64,000 nt of DNA from Sulfurovum sp. XGS-02 (GCF_023213175.1 NZ_CP093312.1:1302001-1366000), one strand, 5' to 3'; counted from the first letter of the stretch, positions 37,399 to 46,658 are shown. The notes: generated by a model from the sequence alone, not told the origin. Numbers and translations are program-made.

Positions 37399-38676
37399 AT
37401 GCGTGTGAAGTCTTTTTTTCTTTCATTGCTACTTGTACTCTTCTCGGGTACATCTACACTGCATGCGAAAAAGTTCACCTACGAACAAATACACCGGATG
37501 CCAAAGAGTATAGAAAAAGATTACTATATCTGGCGTTTTCTTTCACAAACCACGACTACAGCTACAGAAGCCAAAAAGATCATCTATGAAGCAAGCAGGC
37601 TCAATGCAAAGCTTCGAAAAGCCTATAAATACAGAACAGGATCAACGGTCGAACTCCCAAAGATAAGAGCTACAAAAGAAGCAAACAAAAACTGGAAAAG
37701 AAGAAGCGATGCCCACAAAAGTTTCAAACATGGGCTTGCACTGATGCAGCAGAAAAAACCTAAACAGGCTGCAGATTATTTTGAGGATGCCCGTAAAAAC
37801 TATCTGCAGCGCTATGATATAGACAAGTCTCTTTTCTGGCTCTATTTGAGCACAAAAGAAGATGCATACCTCAAACTTTTGCGTGAAAGCTGTAATATCA
37901 ATATCTATACTTTAATGGCAGCAGACACCATCAACGGAAGATACCCCAAAACGATCACCGAATCCCTTCGGAAAAGCAGTACCTGGGGGTTTGATATCGA
38001 AGATCCGATCGATTGGGCCAAAGTCAAACAGAAGATGAATTCAGGTGTGGATCTGGATGAACTGGCAGATGAACATAAATCTCAAGAAACGATAGGGATC
38101 TATACCTACCTCAAAGCCAAAGCCTGTAACTATACGGAGTCTTACTTCCCCATGCCTTACCGTAAAGCTATGAAACACATGACACCGGAACGACAAGCAC
38201 TTATCTATGCGATTGCAAGACAAGAGAGCCGCTTTGTACCCGCTTCTGTCTCACGTTCTTTTGCGTTGGGAATGATGCAGTTCATGCCGTTTCTCATCGA
38301 ACATGTTTCCAAAGAGAAAGGTGAGCAGATCGATTATGATGACATATTTGATCCCTACAAGGCCATTGAGTATGCAGATTTCCACCTTGACTATCTTACC
38401 AAGTACCTTTTCCATCCGCTTTTTATCGCCTATGCGTACAATGGGGGTATAGGTTTTACCAGAAGGCATATTACCAACAAACATAACTTCAGAAGAGGTC
38501 CTTATGAACCCTATATGAGCATGGAGAAAATGGAGAATGAGGAAGCTAAAGAGTATGGGAAAAAAGTATTGGCAAATTATGTCATCTATCTGAATAAACT
38601 GGGTGTAACTACACGTATCTTTCCACTCTTACAAGTACTTGCCTCACCTTCTGAAACCGATACATTCAGAAAGTAA
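37399..38676 (+). CDS. Soluble lytic transglycosylase
   Basis: A 425-residue periplasmic murein hydrolase: a signal peptide (to about residue 24), a helical repeat region, and a C-terminal SLT domain with the catalytic Glu in IARQESRF, GMMQFMP, and AYNGG. It cleaves peptidoglycan to 1,6-anhydromuropeptides. Shorter than E. coli Slt70, as is usual in Campylobacterota. It follows yggT after three bases, so gltX-yggT-slt is one operon. Confidence 0.9.
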   Translation: MRVKSFFLSLLLVLFSGTSTLHAKKFTYEQIHRMPKSIEKDYYIWRFLSQTTTTATEAKKIIYEASRLNAKLRKAYKYRTGSTVELPKIRATKEANKNWKRRSDAHKSFKHGLALMQQKKPKQAADYFEDARKNYLQRYDIDKSLFWLYLSTKEDAYLKLLRESCNINIYTLMAADTINGRYPKTITESLRKSSTWGFDIEDPIDWAKVKQKMNSGVDLDELADEHKSQETIGIYTYLKAKACNYTESYFPMPYRKAMKHMTPERQALIYAIARQESRFVPASVSRSFALGMMQFMPFLIEHVSKEKGEQIDYDDIFDPYKAIEYADFHLDYLTKYLFHPLFIAYAYNGGIGFTRRHITNKHNFRRGPYEPYMSMEKMENEEAKEYGKKVLANYVIYLNKLGVTTRIFPLLQVLASPSETDTFRK

Positions 38677-38688
38677 TCCGAAAGATAC

Positions 38689-39201
38689 TTACGATTTGTC
38701 CAATACATATTTCGCCACTTTGGCGAAGTGTAACTCACCTTTACCGTACAGTGTACTTTCAAAGAGAAGTGTGATCTTTTTACTTGACTCATGAGGGAAA
38801 GTAACGAGATAATAATTGCTCCACGGGGTCACAAAAGACAATGCCTTTAACCGTTCATCCTCCGGGCTCAGTGCTTTGACCGATTTTGCTATTTTCCCGT
38901 TCAGTGTCAAGGTATTACCATCAGAATTTAACGCACCTGCCGTTTGACCTTCACTGTACAACCCCACAATAAAAACTTCATCTCGGGTATCATGGTTTTC
39001 AAAGTTCGGAGTATAGAGATAGGTTGCGGTTAACATGACCTTGGTCACATTATCCTGATAGAGTTGTGTCTTTTCTGTTTTCTGTAATTGTTTATGATAG
39101 GTTACTTTTTCACTGTAGCCTTGGATCAGTTCTGTCTCTTGTTTGGACGTGCAGCCAAGAAGAAGAGCTATGGCTATGAACGATAAAGATGACCTAACCA
39201 T
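38689..39201 (-). CDS. Putative lipoprotein
   Basis: A 170-residue protein with a lipoprotein signal (lipobox ALLLGC) and a soluble domain that looks all-beta with short strands ('VMLTATYLYTPNF', 'EVFIVGLYSE', 'LTLNGKIAKSVKALS'). I do not recognise a family. It is probably anchored to the inner or outer membrane. The ATG at 39201 has AAGGAG upstream; a GTG two codons earlier is an alternative. It is convergent with the transglycosylase and divergent from mobB. Confidence 0.75.
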   Translation of the reverse strand: MVRSSLSFIAIALLLGCTSKQETELIQGYSEKVTYHKQLQKTEKTQLYQDNVTKVMLTATYLYTPNFENHDTRDEVFIVGLYSEGQTAGALNSDGNTLTLNGKIAKSVKALSPEDERLKALSFVTPWSNYYLVTFPHESSKKITLLFESTLYGKGELHFAKVAKYVLDKS

Positions 39202-39255
39202 ATACACTCCTTGTAATTCGTACGAATTTTAACATACATTCAATAAAGATTGATG

Positions 39256-39261
39256 TATAAT
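39256..39261 (+). promoter_or_regulatory. Promoter -10 box of mobB
   Basis: TATAAT 31 bases before the GTG start at 39293. Its position rules out the longer in-frame start at 39260 for mobB. Confidence 0.5.
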
Positions 39262-39292
39262 GCCTTTAATCATTATTCAAGGAAATCATGCT

Positions 39293-39790
39293 GTGAGTAA
39301 AAGAGTTGCTGTTGCATTTACCGGTCCGTCAAACAGTGGGAAAACCACTCTCGTAGAAAAAATTGCAAAAATATTGATCAAAGAACGCAAAGTTGCCATC
39401 ATAAAAAATGACCCTAAAGACAAAGCACAGTTCGATGTAGAAGGAAAAGACAGCCATAAATTCTCACAAACAGGTGCAGAGGTCGTTGTTACCTCACCTA
39501 CAAGAACCACATACTTCTCACAGAGAGAAAAAACACTTGACGATATCGTAGCCATGATCAATGACTTTGATATACTGCTTGTTGAAGGGCTTAAAACACT
39601 TCCCCTGCCGCGTATTGCCGTTTTCAGGAACAAGATCGACGAAAGTTATTTTTCCTGCAGTGAAGCCATTGCGATCGATGACACGATCGATATCACAACC
39701 TATACAATACCGGAGAGTATCGATATACTGGACCTGAATAACACTGCTCAGATCATAGAGTGGATCCATGCCCATGCAAAACAACTATAA
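39293..39790 (+). CDS. mobB: Molybdopterin-guanine dinucleotide biosynthesis protein MobB
   Basis: A 165-residue P-loop GTP-binding protein that supports attachment of GMP to molybdenum cofactor. Walker A is TGPSNSGKTTL, and 'KNDPKDKAQFDVEGKDSHKF' and 'LLVEGLK' are typical of MobB. It starts at GTG 39293, with AAGGAA ten bases upstream and a -10 box just before. No mobA or other moa/moe gene is adjacent. fbp follows after 18 bp in the same direction. Confidence 0.88.
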   Translation: MSKRVAVAFTGPSNSGKTTLVEKIAKILIKERKVAIIKNDPKDKAQFDVEGKDSHKFSQTGAEVVVTSPTRTTYFSQREKTLDDIVAMINDFDILLVEGLKTLPLPRIAVFRNKIDESYFSCSEAIAIDDTIDITTYTIPESIDILDLNNTAQIIEWIHAHAKQL

Positions 39791-39808
39791 AGTAAAAGAG
39801 GATAAGAG

Positions 39809-40660
39809 ATGTTAACCATATTTGAAACCATTGAAAAAATTGCGATCAAAATAGACCACGCCATTCAAACAGAAGACCTGGGGTACAGTAACACGGAAAA
39901 CACATCAGGAGAAGACCAGCTTAAATTGGATGTAAAAAGCGACTATATCGTAGAAGAGGCTTTTAAAGATGTTTCTATTGTAAAAGCTTTGGTCAGTGAA
40001 GAAAAAGAAGGTGTATTGGCATTGCATGATGAGGGAAAATACACGATCTGTTATGACCCTTTAGATGGTTCAAGTCTTGCAGATGTCAATCTCTCTGTCG
40101 GGTCTATCTTCGGTATCTATGAAGGAGAATTGAAGGCTGAAAACCTTGTAGCCTCTGCCTATGTTGTCTATGGCCCTCGTATTGAACTTGTCACGGCAAC
40201 AAGAAATGCGAAACCTAAACACTACAGAGCACAGGAGGGTCTTTTTAACTTTATCTCTGAGATCACACTTGATGAAAAAGGAAAACTCAATGCGCCTGGC
40301 GGGACACAACAGAACTGGAGCAAAGCGCACAAAACATTTGTAGATGGTCTATTTTCTGAGGGGTACCGTCTCAGATATTCTGGCGGTATGGTACCGGACC
40401 TTCACCAGATACTTTTAAAAGGTGGAGGGATCTTCTCATACCCTGGGACAACAGATAAACCACACGGTAAACTGAGACAACTCTTTGAAGTGATCCCTTT
40501 TGCTTTCATGTATGAACAGGCAGGTGGACAAGCCATCAATGAGGAAGGCATGAGACTGATGAAACTTGTTCCAGCTCATCCGCATGACACAAGCCCTTGT
40601 TTCTTCGGTTCCAATTATGAAATAAACAAACTCAAAGATGCTTACGGGATGAAAGCGTAA
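39809..40660 (+). CDS. fbp: Fructose-1,6-bisphosphatase class 1
   Basis: A 283-residue gluconeogenic phosphatase. The metal and substrate block [19 protein letters not shown] is classical, and '[23 protein letters not shown]' forms the sugar-phosphate site. The N-terminal AMP-binding part is short, as in Campylobacterota. It is the second gene of mobB-fbp-Cys-rich gene; the last codon overlaps the next start (TAATG). Confidence 0.93.
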   Translation: MLTIFETIEKIAIKIDHAIQTEDLGYSNTENTSGEDQLKLDVKSDYIVEEAFKDVSIVKALVSEEKEGVLALHDEGKYTICYDPLDGSSLADVNLSVGSIFGIYEGELKAENLVASAYVVYGPRIELVTATRNAKPKHYRAQEGLFNFISEITLDEKGKLNAPGGTQQNWSKAHKTFVDGLFSEGYRLRYSGGMVPDLHQILLKGGGIFSYPGTTDKPHGKLRQLFEVIPFAFMYEQAGGQAINEEGMRLMKLVPAHPHDTSPCFFGSNYEINKLKDAYGMKA

Positions 40661-40857
40661 TGTCCGACCAAGTACTTGATGAGTGGCAGATAGCCCTGAA
40701 ACAGAAAAAATCTGAGCTGGAAGCCTGCCAGTCAGAGCATCAGGTAAAAAGCTGTATGGGTTGTGAAAAACTGCTTGATTGTGTAGTGCGTGACAGCTAC
40801 GTACAAGCTGTCTATGACAGCATGAGCAAGGGTGCCGGCGGAGGATTTGAATTCTAA
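40660..40857 (+). CDS. Small Cys-rich protein
   Basis: A 65-residue acidic protein with four cysteines, three of them in SCMGCEKLLDC (CxxC-x5-C). That suggests a zinc or Fe-S site. The C-terminus is glycine-rich (SKGAGGGFEF). I do not know a named family. Its start overlaps the fbp stop, so it is co-translated with fbp. The 3' end overlaps the convergent GIY-YIG gene by four bases. Confidence 0.75.
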   Translation: MSDQVLDEWQIALKQKKSELEACQSEHQVKSCMGCEKLLDCVVRDSYVQAVYDSMSKGAGGGFEF

Positions 40858-41102
40858 GCAGAAGCTATCAGCTTCAACTTTTCTGCCCTGCTCATCTTTT
40901 TTTTGATCTCATACTCACGTTTTGATGCGGAACTTCTATCTCTATACTCTTCACTATAGACCAAGGTGACCGGTCTTCTTACACGCGTGTATTTTGCACC
41001 TTTATCAGAACCGTTATGCTCATCAATTCTGCGTTCCAGTTCTTTGGCAATACCCGTATAAAGTGTCTCATCTGCACACTTTACGATATAGACATAATAC
41101 AT
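40854..41102 (-). CDS. GIY-YIG nuclease-like protein (UPF0213/YhbQ type)
   Basis: An 82-residue single GIY-YIG domain: YVYIVKC and LYTGIAKELERRIDEHN give the signature (Y-x-Y and T-G-I), followed by 'RDRSSASKREYEIKK' with the expected Arg and Glu. It belongs to the short YhbQ/UPF0213 group, implicated in DNA repair or structure-specific cleavage. The next gene downstream of nothing; the unknown gene on its 5' side lies 9 bp away on the same strand. Confidence 0.85.
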   Translation of the reverse strand: MYYVYIVKCADETLYTGIAKELERRIDEHNGSDKGAKYTRVRRPVTLVYSEEYRDRSSASKREYEIKKKMSRAEKLKLIASA

Positions 41103-41111
41103 CGCTTCTTG

Positions 41112-41627
41112 CTACTTCTCATCTTCAAGCGAATACCCTTTAAAGTAGACACGATGAATGTCATAGGAGACAAAAAATTTATCTGAATATATTTCAGTTT
41201 TAATGAGTACATCTTTCTTTTTCACTTCATACTCACTGACAGATTTATAATAAAGCGTCACAATACTTGGTCTGTTTGTGATCTTATCACAATCTTCGAT
41301 CTCGATATAGTATTCCCGTTCCATATTTGTAAATTTATAGAACGCCTTATTTCCGATCGTATAACGCTTTTTATTATGAAGACGTTTCTTTTTGATCTCT
41401 TCACGTTTTTGCGCGCTTAACCTTTTTTCATTGAGTTTGGCTAATATCTTCTTTTTTTCTTCTTCTGTAAATGATCTTTTTTTACCTTGGAGTTCTTCTT
41501 CTGCTCTTTGATGGATCAGTCTCTCTTCATTCAACCTGGCCATAATAATCTGTTTTTCTTCGGCAGTGTAAGTCGTTTTCTTTGAGTAACTCTCTATATC
41601 AGATATTTCATCTGGATGGTTATCCAT
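41112..41627 (-). CDS. Uncharacterised protein with a tandem helical repeat
   Basis: A 171-residue basic protein. The N-terminal half carries two copies of a roughly 32-residue helical motif: 'TYTAEEKQIIMARLNEERL' and 'SFTEEEKKKILAKLNEKRL', separated by lysine/glutamate linkers. The C-terminal half is beta-rich with many Tyr/Lys and one Cys. I recognise no family. The start at 41627 has AAAGGA upstream; a longer frame to 41675 adds 16 unrelated residues. It is co-directional with the GIY-YIG gene (9 bp). Confidence 0.7.
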   Translation of the reverse strand: MDNHPDEISDIESYSKKTTYTAEEKQIIMARLNEERLIHQRAEEELQGKKRSFTEEEKKKILAKLNEKRLSAQKREEIKKKRLHNKKRYTIGNKAFYKFTNMEREYYIEIEDCDKITNRPSIVTLYYKSVSEYEVKKKDVLIKTEIYSDKFFVSYDIHRVYFKGYSLEDEK

Positions 41628-41734
41628 GTTTGTCCTTTTAGATTTTCCCCCATTCCATTTCCCTATTCTGTACATTATTATACATCATAAATATATAATT
41701 TTCAAATCTCACCCATAATACAGCACTTTTTGGC

Positions 41735-41740
41735 TAGAAT
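41735..41740 (+). promoter_or_regulatory. Promoter -10 box of metG
   Basis: TAGAAT about 50 bases before the metG start. It is close to the TATAAT consensus and preceded by a T-rich stretch. Confidence 0.4.
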
Positions 41741-41790
41741 ATTTACCAAAATTTACTCTACAAACTCATTTGTTTAAGGAACTACATACT

Positions 41791-43749
41791 ATGTCATGTC
41801 ACAAAAAATCTTATATAACCACTCCGATCTACTACGTTAACGACATTGCCCACATCGGTCATGCGTATACAACTATTATTGCAGATACACTTGCACGTTA
41901 CTCCCGTATGTCAGGATTGGATACTTTCTTTCTTACCGGTACAGATGAACACGGTCAGAAAATAGAAGAAGCTGCAAAATCAAGGGGAAAATCAACCCAG
42001 GCCTATGCAGATGAGATCTCAGCCACCTTTAAAAACCTTTGGGATGATTTTGAGATCTCTTACGATAAATTTATCAGAACCACAGACGAAGATCACATGA
42101 AAGGTGTTCAAAAAGCCTTTTCGATCATGCATGAAAACGGTGATATCTACAAAGATACCTATAAGGGTCACTACTGTATCTCCTGTGAAACCTTCTTCCC
42201 TGCCATCCAACTGGTGGATGATGAATTTTGTCCGGAATGCGGCAAAAGCACTACCATAGTAGAAGAGGAAAGCTACTTTTTCAAACTCTCAAAATATCAG
42301 GACAAACTGCTTCAGTATTATGAAGATCACCCGAATTTCATTTTACCAAAGAGCAAAAGAAATGAAGTGATCCGTTTTGTTGAGGGTGGACTTCAGGACC
42401 TTTCCATTACACGTACAAGTTTCGACTGGGGTGTGAAACTGCCAGAAGAGATGGATGATCCTAAGCATGTGATGTATGTATGGCTTGATGCACTTATGAA
42501 CTATGTCACGGCACTTGGATATGGTACAGATGAGGCAAACATGGACTACTGGCCGGCACGTGTTCAACTTATCGGTAAGGATATTTTACGTTTCCATGCG
42601 ATCTACTGGCCGGCATTCCTTATGAGTCTCGACCTGCCTCTTCCTACACATATCGCTGCCCATGGATGGTGGACAAGAGATGGTGAGAAGATGAGTAAAT
42701 CTAAAGGGAACGTGGTGAACCCTAGAGAAGTGGCAGATGCCTATGGACTCGATAATTTCCGTTACTTTATGTTGAGAGAAGTACCGTTCGGCGGTGACGG
42801 TGATTTCAGCCAAAAAGCACTCATAGACCGTATCAACTCAGACCTTGGTAATGACCTTGGAAACCTGCTTAACCGTCTCATAGGTATGAGCGGTAAATAC
42901 TTTAACGGTACCGTTGACTCTGCAAATGTCTCAAAATACTATCAGTCGGAACTGGATGAAGTACATGCTGCTTTAGACAGCTTGGAACCACTGCTTTTTG
43001 ATATGCAGATACACAGATACCTCGAAGAGCTTTGGAGACCGCTCACTGTAGCGAACAAAGCCATCGATATGTACCAGCCATGGACATTAATGAAAGAAGG
43101 CAAAGAGGAAGAAGCGATGGCCCTTAACGGACTTATCGCTGCGATACTTGCAAAAGTATCTATCATGCTTTCTCCTGTCATGCCTGCTGTATGTACGAAA
43201 ATCTCCAATGCACTGCACTTCACCATAGACAATGACTCATGGAACAGCATGGTGAAAGAGAAAAAACTTCTTGAAACGTTCACACTCGAAAAAATAGACC
43301 CGCTTTTCCCTCGTATAGATGAGCCTTTACTCGAACAAGCAGAACCTGTTGATGTGAAAGAGAAAGAGCAAGCGCCGAAAAAAGAAGCTACCAAAGAAGA
43401 GACAAAAAAAGAAGAGGGTGTCGCACTGATAGGGATAGACCAGTTCCTCCAAACCTCTCTTAAAGTAGGAACTGTTGTAGAAGCGGAAGAGGTACCGAAA
43501 AGTAAAAAACTTCTTTTACTGCAAGTCGATGTAGGTGAAGAGGTACCTAGACAGGTCGTTGCCGGTATCAAAGAGTGGTATAGTGCTGAAGATATGTTAA
43601 ACACTCAAGTCTGTGTTGTGGCAAACCTTAAACCGGCTAAACTGATGGGTCTCAAAAGTGAAGGGATGCTTCTTGCAGCCAAAGATGAGAACGGACTGTG
43701 TATGATTCGTCCGGAAAAGCCAAAAACAGCTGGAACACCTATAGGTTAA
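41791..43749 (+). CDS. metG: Methionyl-tRNA synthetase
   Basis: A 652-residue class I synthetase. HIGH is in VNDIAHIGHAYTT, the zinc knuckle is CISCETFF...CPEC, and KMSKS is exact (KMSKSKGNVVNP). After a charged linker rich in Lys/Glu (about 530-550) there is a C-terminal Trbp111/EMAP tRNA-binding domain ('LKVGTVVEAEEVPKSKKLL', 'VVAGIKEWY'). AAGGA lies before the ATG at 41791; an upstream in-frame ATG at 41770 is closer to the promoter and lacks a site. The next gene starts two bases after its stop. Confidence 0.95.
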   Translation: MSCHKKSYITTPIYYVNDIAHIGHAYTTIIADTLARYSRMSGLDTFFLTGTDEHGQKIEEAAKSRGKSTQAYADEISATFKNLWDDFEISYDKFIRTTDEDHMKGVQKAFSIMHENGDIYKDTYKGHYCISCETFFPAIQLVDDEFCPECGKSTTIVEEESYFFKLSKYQDKLLQYYEDHPNFILPKSKRNEVIRFVEGGLQDLSITRTSFDWGVKLPEEMDDPKHVMYVWLDALMNYVTALGYGTDEANMDYWPARVQLIGKDILRFHAIYWPAFLMSLDLPLPTHIAAHGWWTRDGEKMSKSKGNVVNPREVADAYGLDNFRYFMLREVPFGGDGDFSQKALIDRINSDLGNDLGNLLNRLIGMSGKYFNGTVDSANVSKYYQSELDEVHAALDSLEPLLFDMQIHRYLEELWRPLTVANKAIDMYQPWTLMKEGKEEEAMALNGLIAAILAKVSIMLSPVMPAVCTKISNALHFTIDNDSWNSMVKEKKLLETFTLEKIDPLFPRIDEPLLEQAEPVDVKEKEQAPKKEATKEETKKEEGVALIGIDQFLQTSLKVGTVVEAEEVPKSKKLLLLQVDVGEEVPRQVVAGIKEWYSAEDMLNTQVCVVANLKPAKLMGLKSEGMLLAAKDENGLCMIRPEKPKTAGTPIG

Positions 43750-43751
43750 GT

Positions 43752-44732
43752 ATGAAAATTGAAGATATTGTAAACCTCACAGAGGGAACACTCACGAACA
43801 TTCCTAAGGTTCAAGCGATAGAAGCTGCAACCGTGTACTACTCAAAAGTGGAACATGGTGATCTCTTCTTCTCTTCAAATCAGGAAGAGATAGATCAAGC
43901 CATCGCCAATGGTGCCTATGCCATCGTTTACGCCGATGAGAGTATCGTAAAAAAAGATGATGAGATCGCCTGGATCAAAGTTTCGGACCTGCAGCTTGCA
44001 GCGATGAAGCTCATCCGTTACGTTGTTATTAAAAAAGAAGCAAAATTCTATCTACTTTCAGCACATGAACTGACATTCCTGAAGATGATACTTGTGCACA
44101 AAACGAACATTACCTTTATCTCAGATGACTGGCGAAAAGCATTTGAACAGATACTCAATTCGGAATGTTCACTTTTTGTCGGAACGGATAAAGAGCTGAT
44201 GGAGTTGATCAAACCTGACGTACCCAGACTCAAGAAAGAGGTAGACGGTTATGCCGTCTTTGATACACTCTTTAGAACGACATTCAAAGTAGGCGGATTT
44301 GTCTATCAGGAAAAAGAACTGATCCCCTTCCATTTAGAGTACCTGCTGCGTGTGATCGACTTTTGTGAAACACATGAACTGCCTTACTCCATAGAACGCC
44401 TGAAGTATACGAAGCACTTTACACCGGTATTCATAGACGGTAAACTCAAAAGTACACAGGCAAGCAAGAGCGATAAGGTAGCCATCTTTACCGACAACCT
44501 TTCAGACATCACCAAGGCAAGAGAGTATGTCATGAGAAGTAACATGTGGGTCAAGAGTGTTGTCATGACACCGCCTAAGACCAAAGTACCGGGCATTGAC
44601 CACCCGCATTGGTTTGCGACGAAAGAGGAGTTGCAGGAACTGCTTAAAAATATCCACTATAACTATGCATTCATCTACAATGCAGATAAAAGTATGTTAC
44701 ATACGATCCAGGAAGAGTACTCACTCTTCTAA
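43752..44732 (+). CDS. Protein with a Mur-ligase-like N-terminal domain
   Basis: A 326-residue cytoplasmic protein. The first 90 residues resemble the UDP-binding N-terminal domain of MurE/MurF ligases ('IEDIVNLTEGTL', 'VYYSKVEHGDLFFSS', 'AIANGAYAIVYAD'). The later part lacks the Mur P-loop (GTxGKT) and the central ATP-binding domain, so it is not a complete ligase. The remaining sequence is mixed alpha/beta without motifs I know. It is directly downstream of metG (2 bp) and ends at a strong terminator, so the two form an operon. A role in envelope precursor binding is only an inference. Confidence 0.65.
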   Translation: MKIEDIVNLTEGTLTNIPKVQAIEAATVYYSKVEHGDLFFSSNQEEIDQAIANGAYAIVYADESIVKKDDEIAWIKVSDLQLAAMKLIRYVVIKKEAKFYLLSAHELTFLKMILVHKTNITFISDDWRKAFEQILNSECSLFVGTDKELMELIKPDVPRLKKEVDGYAVFDTLFRTTFKVGGFVYQEKELIPFHLEYLLRVIDFCETHELPYSIERLKYTKHFTPVFIDGKLKSTQASKSDKVAIFTDNLSDITKAREYVMRSNMWVKSVVMTPPKTKVPGIDHPHWFATKEELQELLKNIHYNYAFIYNADKSMLHTIQEEYSLF

Positions 44733-44738
44733 TACTTT

Positions 44739-44767
44739 TTTACACTTACAGTGACTGTAAGTGTAAA
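44739..44767. terminator. Strong bidirectional terminator
   Basis: A perfect 13-bp stem: TTTACACTTACAG (44739-44751) with CTGTAAGTGTAAA (44755-44767) and a TGA loop, with T-rich flanks on both sides. It separates the metG operon from the convergent methyltransferase and overlaps that gene's last codons. Confidence 0.75.
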
Positions 44768-45405
44768 GCTTTTCTCATCAACACCATATTTTTCCCATTA
44801 TCAGCGATACATTCAACACCATATTTTTTGCAAAGTACTCTGAATGTCTGTGCCGTAAAGAAGACGATATGTGTCGGATCCTGATGATAATACCATGTTT
44901 TGAAAGCCTCTATATCATTGGGATGGAACTGTGTCTGAAGTGCCAGATAACCGCCCTCTTCTAGGCGTTCCAGCAGACTCTCAAAGACTTCTCTTGGCTG
45001 GTGCAGGTGTTCAAACACTTCTGTAGAGACTATCAGATCGTATTTTTTCTTCTCTTTTAATCTGTCAGGATGATAGATAGGGTCATAGTAGTCACAAGCT
45101 ATGCCCTCTTTTGTAAGCATGGACGCAAGCAGAGAGCTTCTACCGCAACCAAAATCAAGCGCTGTTTTCGGTTTATTTGTCACTAAAGGGAGTATAAAAT
45201 CCAGGAAGCGTTGAAAATAGGCCTGGTATCCTGCATCGTTTTCATCATTTTCATGAAGGTTGTATCGCTCTTCTTGTGTCCCAAGATCCTGGTAACATTC
45301 CGGTGATTTAAAAATGTACTGACAAGCCTCGCAATAGTAATAAGTGATGTCCGTTTTTTCATGGTGAAATGGTGCTGTTGGTTTGTCGCAAATATGGCAG
45401 TTCAA
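44746..45405 (-). CDS. Class I methyltransferase with N-terminal zinc ribbon
   Basis: A 219-residue protein: an N-terminal CxxC...CxxC ribbon (CHIC and CEAC, residues 3-27), then a methyltransferase of the Methyltransf_23 type. Motif I is ALDFGCGRSSLLA, and 'YDLIVSTEVFEHLHQP' and 'LALQTQFHP' follow. Such proteins are commonly tied to sugar or small-molecule methylation; the target is not readable. It is monocistronic. Confidence 0.82.
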   Translation of the reverse strand: MNCHICDKPTAPFHHEKTDITYYYCEACQYIFKSPECYQDLGTQEERYNLHENDENDAGYQAYFQRFLDFILPLVTNKPKTALDFGCGRSSLLASMLTKEGIACDYYDPIYHPDRLKEKKKYDLIVSTEVFEHLHQPREVFESLLERLEEGGYLALQTQFHPNDIEAFKTWYYHQDPTHIVFFTAQTFRVLCKKYGVECIADNGKNMVLMRKALHLQSL

Positions 45406-45560
45406 TCTACATCCTTTAATGAGTGTTATGTTACTATTTAATCTATTAATGCAAACCCAAATTATCTAGTAGAATTGTGAAAATAGCGTTTATGCTTGTC
45501 TCTATGATAGTTGCTAGTTTATGATTTTAATCTATAATATGGGTTTAAGGACAAAAGAGA

Positions 45561-46658
45561 ATGAGAAGAAGAGACTTTATTGCCGGTACAGCCATCGGGG
45601 CTACTGCTTTGGCACTAAACGGATGCCATAGGGCTGAAGAGAAAACAGAAGGCAGTTCTGCCAATATCAACCGGGGTAAAAAAGTAACGCTCAAGCTCGC
45701 CACTTCCTGGCCTGCACACTTTCCCATTATGGGAACAGGCGTGGATGCATTTGCTAAGCGCTGTGCCCAACTGAGCGGAGGCACACTCGAGATCAAAGTC
45801 TACGCCAAGAACATTCTCGTCCCTGCTCTTCAAGTCTTTGACTCTACCTCCGCAGCACAGATAGATGCGTTTCACTCCGGTGTCTACTACTGGAAAGGTA
45901 AGAATCCTGCATTCTCTATCTTCGGTGGCATGCCTCTGGGGCTCACAAGTGAAGAGATGGTCACATGGATGAAATTTGGCGGAGGGTATGAACTCTGGCG
46001 TGAAATGTACGGTAAATTCAACCTCTATCCGCTCATAGGAGGAACAACAGGACCTCAAATGGGCGGCTGGTTCAAAAAAGAGATCAACTCTCTTGCCGAT
46101 CTTAAAGGCCTCAAGATGCGTATCCCAGGACTGGGTGGAGAGGTGATGAAGAAACTGGGAGTGAACCCTGTACTGCTGCCTGCCGGGGATATCTATACAT
46201 CACTCGAACGCGGCACGATAGATGCTACAGAATGGGTAGGACCTGCACTGGACAGTATGATGGGTTTTGCAAAAGCAGCGCCCTACTACTATACAGGCTG
46301 GCATGAACCAGGTTCCATACTCGAGATCACGTTCAACAAAGCAAGATGGGAAAAGCTCAGTGCCGAACATCAGGCTATTATTACGGCAGCCAGTGAAGAG
46401 ATGTCAGCGAACATGCTTCATGAATTTAGATACCAAAATGCAAAAGCACTGCAAGAACTTCCAGACAATGTAGAGATAAGAACATTCCCTAAAGATATGA
46501 TGGATGCAGCCAAAACTGCACTGGGTGAAGTGTTGGCTGCCCAAAGTGCCCAAAGTGAAGATTTTAAACGTGTATTAAAAAGTTATCAGGATTTTGTCAA
46601 ACTCAATAAGCCTTGGGATGATATCAGTACCAGGAACTTCCTCAATATCAGAGGGTAA
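45561..46658 (+). CDS. TRAP transporter substrate-binding protein (DctP family), Tat lipoprotein-like
   Basis: A 365-residue binding protein. The N-terminus MRRRDFIAGTAIGATALALNGC is a twin-arginine signal that ends in a lipobox Cys, so it may be a Tat-exported lipoprotein. The mature part has the DctP hallmarks 'LKLATSWPAHFP', 'GLKMRIPGLGGEVMKKLG', 'TIDATEWVGP' and 'LEITFNKARWEKLS'. The Arg in MRIPG would bind a carboxylate ligand. No dctQ or dctM membrane genes are nearby, so it is an orphan. TATAAT at 45533-45538 is its likely -10 box. Confidence 0.88.
   Translation: MRRRDFIAGTAIGATALALNGCHRAEEKTEGSSANINRGKKVTLKLATSWPAHFPIMGTGVDAFAKRCAQLSGGTLEIKVYAKNILVPALQVFDSTSAAQIDAFHSGVYYWKGKNPAFSIFGGMPLGLTSEEMVTWMKFGGGYELWREMYGKFNLYPLIGGTTGPQMGGWFKKEINSLADLKGLKMRIPGLGGEVMKKLGVNPVLLPAGDIYTSLERGTIDATEWVGPALDSMMGFAKAAPYYYTGWHEPGSILEITFNKARWEKLSAEHQAIITAASEEMSANMLHEFRYQNAKALQELPDNVEIRTFPKDMMDAAKTALGEVLAAQSAQSEDFKRVLKSYQDFVKLNKPWDDISTRNFLNIRG

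Noticed and set aside
42942-43604. 220-codon minus-strand frame within metG
   Set aside because: Serine/threonine-rich shadow frame, as expected opposite a Lys/Glu-rich coding region.
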